Of a stretch of 64,000 bases of DNA, positions 59,949 to 64,000 are shown one piece after another. The notes beneath the pieces were generated by a model, which searched no databases, had not been told where the DNA came from, and was given only the letters and a program-made list of their open reading frames with translations. Within the stretch, counting starts at the first letter, position 1, and the number at the start of each line of letters is the position of its first letter. This stretch comes from Halichoerus grypus (lineage: Eukaryota; Chordata; Mammalia; Carnivora; Phocidae): the NCBI RefSeq assembly GCF_964656455.1, contig NC_135713.1, positions 191,326,187-191,390,186 on the forward strand, written 5' to 3'. The translations under genes and the position numbers were made by a program.

Positions 59949-60417
59949 TATACATAGTCATTTTTGATTGGTCATTTATTTATTTGCATTATCATTATTA
60001 TGGTTATTTACAGATGACCCATATAGTAAAGTAGGAAATATGTTTCATTTTCTATGAATGATCACTAATCATGTCCAGATTCTACCAGAATTATAAACCT
60101 TCCCTCAATACCTTCAAGCTCATCAAAGAATCCATCAGTTTCTTCTTTGTCTGGAAGACATACCTTCTGAAACCATTTGTCAGTCTTCCAGTCTGGTCCA
60201 GCTATGCCGAGGCTTGTTGCACTGATCTCATCCTAGAATCTCCCTTCATCATTCTATGGATTTCCCTTTGCTTTTTTCCTGTGTAGGATCCCCTATATTC
60301 CAAATTCCTATTTTCTTCTCTCTTCATTTACTTCCTCATTTTGGTAGAGCACATCTTCTAATACAGCTTCCTGAGAAAGGGTACATGACAGATAAATTTT
60401 TCAAGACCTCCAGGTCT

Positions 60418-60657
60418 GATAATTCTTTACTTTTTTTTTTTTTTTTTTTTTAGATTTTATTTATTTATTTGAGAGAGGGAGAGAGAACACGAGCGGCTGG
60501 CGGGGGGGGGGGCAGGGGCAGAGGGAGAAGAAGAAGCAGGCTCCCCACTGACCAGGGAGCCTGATGTGTGGCTCGATCCCAGGACCCTGAGATCAGACCT
60601 GAGCTGAAGGCAAACGCTTAGCCCACTGAGCCACCCAGGCGCCCTGACAATTCTTTA
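60418..60657 (-). repeat. CanSINE
   Basis: GATAATTCTTTA and GACAATTCTTTA flank the copy; internal G-run at about 60501-60511. Confidence 0.9.
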
Positions 60658-60724
60658 TTCTACCTTACATTTGAATGATAGTTCAGCTAAATTCCCCAGA
60701 ATTTTGAAGACATGTTCCATTTTT

Positions 60725-60850
60725 TTTATTTTAAGTGTACAAATCGTTTTGTTTTAATTTTTAATCCCAGTATAATTAACATCCAGTGTTATATTAGTTT
60801 CAAATGTACAATATAGTGTACAATACAGTGATTCAACCACTTTCCACTTC
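60725..60850. repeat. L1 3' UTR-like relic
   Basis: CAGTATAATTAACATCCAG and TATTAGTTTCAAATGTACAA are typical of carnivoran L1 ends. Confidence 0.65.
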
Positions 60851-61209
60851 TTGTAGCTTCCAGTATACTATGGCAAAGTCTGATGCTGTCAATATTTCTA
60901 CCTTCCTCCTGAACACAATAAGCACCTAGACTGGTCTGCCTCTGAACCACCCCTGCCCCCATCTAGCAACAATATGATTATTGTCTGTCTTTTTTTTTAC
61001 TTCCAAATTAGTCATTGTTATTGTTGTTTTATACAGTCAGTGATTGTTTAGATTTATACATATTTTTGCCAAATTTTGGCATTTCAGTCCTTCTGGGTCT
61101 AGCTTCCTTCATCCCAAAGTACACCTCTGCGAAGTCCTTTAGTAAGAAGTGGTTGGGGATAAATGGGTTTTCTTTGTTTGAAAAATGCTTTCAGTGTTCT
61201 TTGTTGAAA

Positions 61210-61410
61210 AATGGGTGGCTCAGTTGGTTAAGCATTAGATTCTTGACTCTTGGTTTCAGCTGAGGTCATGATCTCATGATTGTGGGATCGAGCCCAGTGT
61301 CTGGCTCCATGCTGGGTACGGATCCTGCTTAGGATCACTCCCTCTCCCTCGATCCCTCCCCTGCCCTCAAAAAAAAAAAGGAAAGAAAAGAAAAAAAAGA
61401 AAGAAAGATG
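61210..61410 (+). repeat. CanSINE lacking its first bases
   Basis: Begins at GGGTGGCTCAGTTGG without the GGGCGCC head; A-rich tail interspersed with G. Confidence 0.85.
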
Positions 61411-61419
61411 CCTTTATTT

Positions 61420-62840
61420 TGCCCTTACTGTTGAATAATTGTTCAGTCAGATATAAAATTCTAAGTTGACATTTATTTTAAATACTGGTTTTAGTGAAAT
61501 AAAGCATTTAATAATTTAAGGAATTATTTTGTAGTCTATATCTGATCATTCTATTTGAAGTTCCTGGGCATCTAATTTTGCTGTCTCTTATTTCTGCTGA
61601 TTCTGACCCACAGTGGTTTGTTTCCTTCATGTGTTTTATAATGTTGGAGGGTGAGTTAATGTTTGATGATGCTTTATCTGAGGAAATTCTTGGAACCCTG
61701 AGCTAAGCTGTCAACCTCTAGAATTGCTTTGCGTTTGGTTATTTGAAGTATGCCAAAGATGTTATGAGCTGGAATTATTTTTTACTTTAATTTCTCTGAT
61801 GGTGGTGGTAATGGGTTCTTAGACCACATAAGTAATGTGAATTTGAATTCCAAATTCTTGGGAGGCCTATGGTTATGAGTTCTCAAGAGAAGACTTTTGT
61901 CATGCAGAGCCCAGGCTAATATAGACAGTATTCCCCTTTTGTCTCCTTTAGTGGGTAGATTATTTTCTGATTTACCTTTTCTCCTAGATTCATGCAGGAT
62001 TTCTCAATTCTAACTCCCCCCTTTAGGCAGGTATAAAACCTTATCTCCTGGGCCCATCTGACTCATCAATCCCGAACCCTTCTCTTTTAAGCCCACAAAC
62101 TCCCTCAGGGCAGTCAGCATTAGCTTTCACCCCTGTGGTTTTCAGTTTTCTCATCATTCGGGACATTTGTGGAGTCCTCTTATTTATTTATTTTGTGAAC
62201 TTAGCAGTTAGATGGGTTTTGTGTTTATATTTTAGCTAGTATTTTTAGATATTTTGTATTAGGAAGGCTTTTAAATTACTGGTCTCCAATATGGCCTGAA
62301 ATGAAGCCAAAATCCTTTCTCCTTAATATCCTGAAATTTCTTGACAATGTGCCCTGATGTGGGACTTTTTTCATTCATGGAGCTGGCACTTGGTGGAGAC
62401 TTTCAGTCTGGAAACTCATTTTCTTTCGTTCTGGAAGTTGTTAGCATTATTTCTGTGAGATTCATCCCCTCCATTTTCTTTCTTTTCTATTTCTGGAACT
62501 TTGTATTGTTCAGATATTGGATCTTATGGACTGATTCTTTGGTTTTCCTGTCTTTCTCTCCCACTTTCCACCTATTTGTCTTTTGTTCTCTTCTCTGGAG
62601 GATTTCTTCAACTTAACTTCCAATCATTATATGAAATTTATTTCTGTAAGATTTCTCAGTTCCTAAAAGGTTTTTCTTCTTTGTGGTTTCCTTTTTTATA
62701 GTTGCCTATGTGTTTATGGAAGGCAGTGCATTCCCTTATCTCTCTGAGATATTTGTGGTATTTCTTTTTTCTCTTTTCTTCTGCTTTCCTGTATTGTCTC
62801 TGTTTCCTCTAAGGTCTTTTTTCCGTTTGTTTGGTAGTCA
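61420..62840. repeat. Ancient LINE-like repeat, class uncertain (DBF4B intron 2)
   Basis: Runs such as TGGAGACTTTCAGTCTGGAAA, TCCCCTCCATTTTCTTTC and TTGGATCTTATGGACTGATTC (62301-62640) belong to a widespread old repeat. The part before 62300 may be related or unique. No exon seen. Confidence 0.45.
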
Positions 62841-62877
62841 GATTTCTTGTTAAAAGCTTTCATTTTTCTTCTTCTTC

Positions 62878-63059
62878 TTTTTTTAAGATTTTATTTATTT
62901 ATTTGACAGAGAGAGGGAACACAAGCAGGGGGAGTGGGAGAGGGAGAAGCAGGCTTCCCGCTGAGCAGAGAGCCCGATGCAGGGCTCTATCCCAGGACCC
63001 TGGGATCATGACCCAGGCTGAAGGCAGACGCTTAACCGACTAAGCCACCCAGGCGCCCC
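62878..63059 (-). repeat. CanSINE
   Basis: CTTCTTCTTTTTT-like text on both sides; ends AGCCACCCAGGCGCCCC. Confidence 0.9.
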
Positions 63060-63139
63060 ATCTTCTTCTTTTTTAGAAGCTTTCTTTAAATATCTGATGA
63101 TCTTTGATTACCCATTTTTATTTAAAAGCAAGGCAATAA

Positions 63140-63345
63140 AGGGGCGCCTGGGTGGCTCAGTCATTAAGCGTCTGCCTTCGGCTCAGGTCATGATCCCAGG
63201 GTCCTGGGATCCAGTCCCACATCGGGGGTCCCTGCTCAGCAGGGTGTCTGCTTCTCCCTCTGCCCCTCCCCTGCCCATGCTCTCTCTCTCTCTCTCTGTC
63301 AAATAAATAATAAATAAAATCTTTAAAAAAAATAAAAAAATAAAA
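63140..63345 (+). repeat. CanSINE
   Basis: GGGGCGCCTGGGTGGCTCAG head, tail AAATAAATAATAAATAAAATC. Confidence 0.92.
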
Positions 63346-63599
63346 TTCAGCAATTTTACTCTCTTGGTATTGACTGTTCTGGGTCCATTTTTTTCAAGTA
63401 TGTGACAAACTCTTTGAATTTGTTAGTTTCAAATATATTTTTTTATTTCAGGGAAGTTTTCTTCAATTATACTTTTTAGTATTCTGGGGATTTTTTGTTT
63501 TATTTTTTTGTGTTTAAGAACTCTTATCATCTGTATGTTAGACTTCTTTGCCTGTCTTCAGTGTTTGTCACATTCTCTCGAATCCTTTTTTATCTCTTC

Positions 63600-64000
63600 A
63601 GGTTTTAACATTTTATTGTGAAAGTTTTCAACCCTGCAACAAAATCAAAAGAATTCAACACCAAGCACATAGATACACCATTTAGTTTTATCATTGATGT
63701 TTTAATATACTTATTTTATCGTGATCGATTTTTATCCATTTTATTTATTTATTTATTTTAAGATTTTATTTATTTATTTGACAGAGAGAGACACAGCGAG
63801 AGAGGGAACACAAGCAGGGGGAATGGGAGAGGGAGAAGCAGGCTTCCCGCCGAGCAGGGAGCCCGATGTGGGGCTCAATCCCAGGACCCTGGGATCATGA
63901 CCTGAGCCAAAGGCAGACGCTTAATGACTGAGCCACCCAGGTGCCCCTATCTATTTTATTTTTGATACATTTCAAGTAATTTATAGACAGTAGTACCTTT
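63600..64000. repeat. L1-like relic containing a CanSINE
   Basis: ACATTTTATTGTGAAAGTTTTC and ATACTTATTTTATCGTGATC are old L1 3' text; a near-consensus reverse CanSINE lies at about 63750-63948. Confidence 0.7.

Noticed and set aside
58483..64000. Further DBF4B exons
   Set aside because: I searched by eye for the next conserved segment (CLGKCQKNSP-like) and found none; the region reads as repeats and intron.

Overview
The window is nuclear DNA of a carnivoran mammal, most likely an arctoid caniform (bear, seal or mustelid side). It is saturated with about 80 tRNA-derived CanSINE copies. Their left end reads GCGCCTGGGTGGCTCAG, followed by a CT-rich stretch and an AAATAAAATCTTT tail. Their internal sequence differs from what I recall of the dog and cat subfamilies. 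MIR, MER20-like and Charlie-like DNA elements and L1 relics fill much of the rest. This species call is inference from repeats only.

Three genes are supported, in the order and orientation I know from human 17q21.31. (1) MEIOC, plus strand, coding from 15153 to 30093 in nine coding exons joined by canonical splice sites, starting in a CpG island at about 14.6-15.8 kb. (2) CCDC43, minus strand, ATG at 45438 and stop at 35109, five coding exons that join in frame to 224 codons. (3) The 5' end of DBF4B, plus strand, with a CpG island at about 57.7-58.5 kb, exon 1 ending at 57939 and exon 2 at 58417-58482. The rest of DBF4B lies beyond the window. MEIOC and CCDC43 converge tail to tail. CCDC43 and DBF4B are head to head, about 12 kb apart.

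Layout: 1-14.1 kb is intergenic sequence upstream of MEIOC, almost wholly repeats (CanSINEs, two L1 3' relics, split MER20 copies) with no exon that I can support. 14.1-31.6 kb is MEIOC. 31.6-33.65 kb is the repeat-rich convergent spacer. 33.65-45.5 kb is CCDC43. 45.5-57.7 kb is a spacer with SINEs, MIR, L1/L2 relics and an LTR-like block. 57.7-64 kb is DBF4B promoter, exons 1-2 and part of intron 2.

The genes do not form a pathway. MEIOC acts in germ-cell meiosis with YTHDC2, DBF4B is a CDC7 kinase activator, and CCDC43 is poorly characterised. The most notable observations are: two consecutive minor-spliceosome (U12-type) introns in CCDC43, one with AT-AC ends; a perfect TISU/YY1 motif at the CCDC43 start codon; apparent loss of the human-type DBF4B initiator ATG; a perfect 31-bp inverted duplication inside an L1 relic; and repeated re-use of single target sites by successive retrotransposons. 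I see no novel prokaryote-like or defence system.
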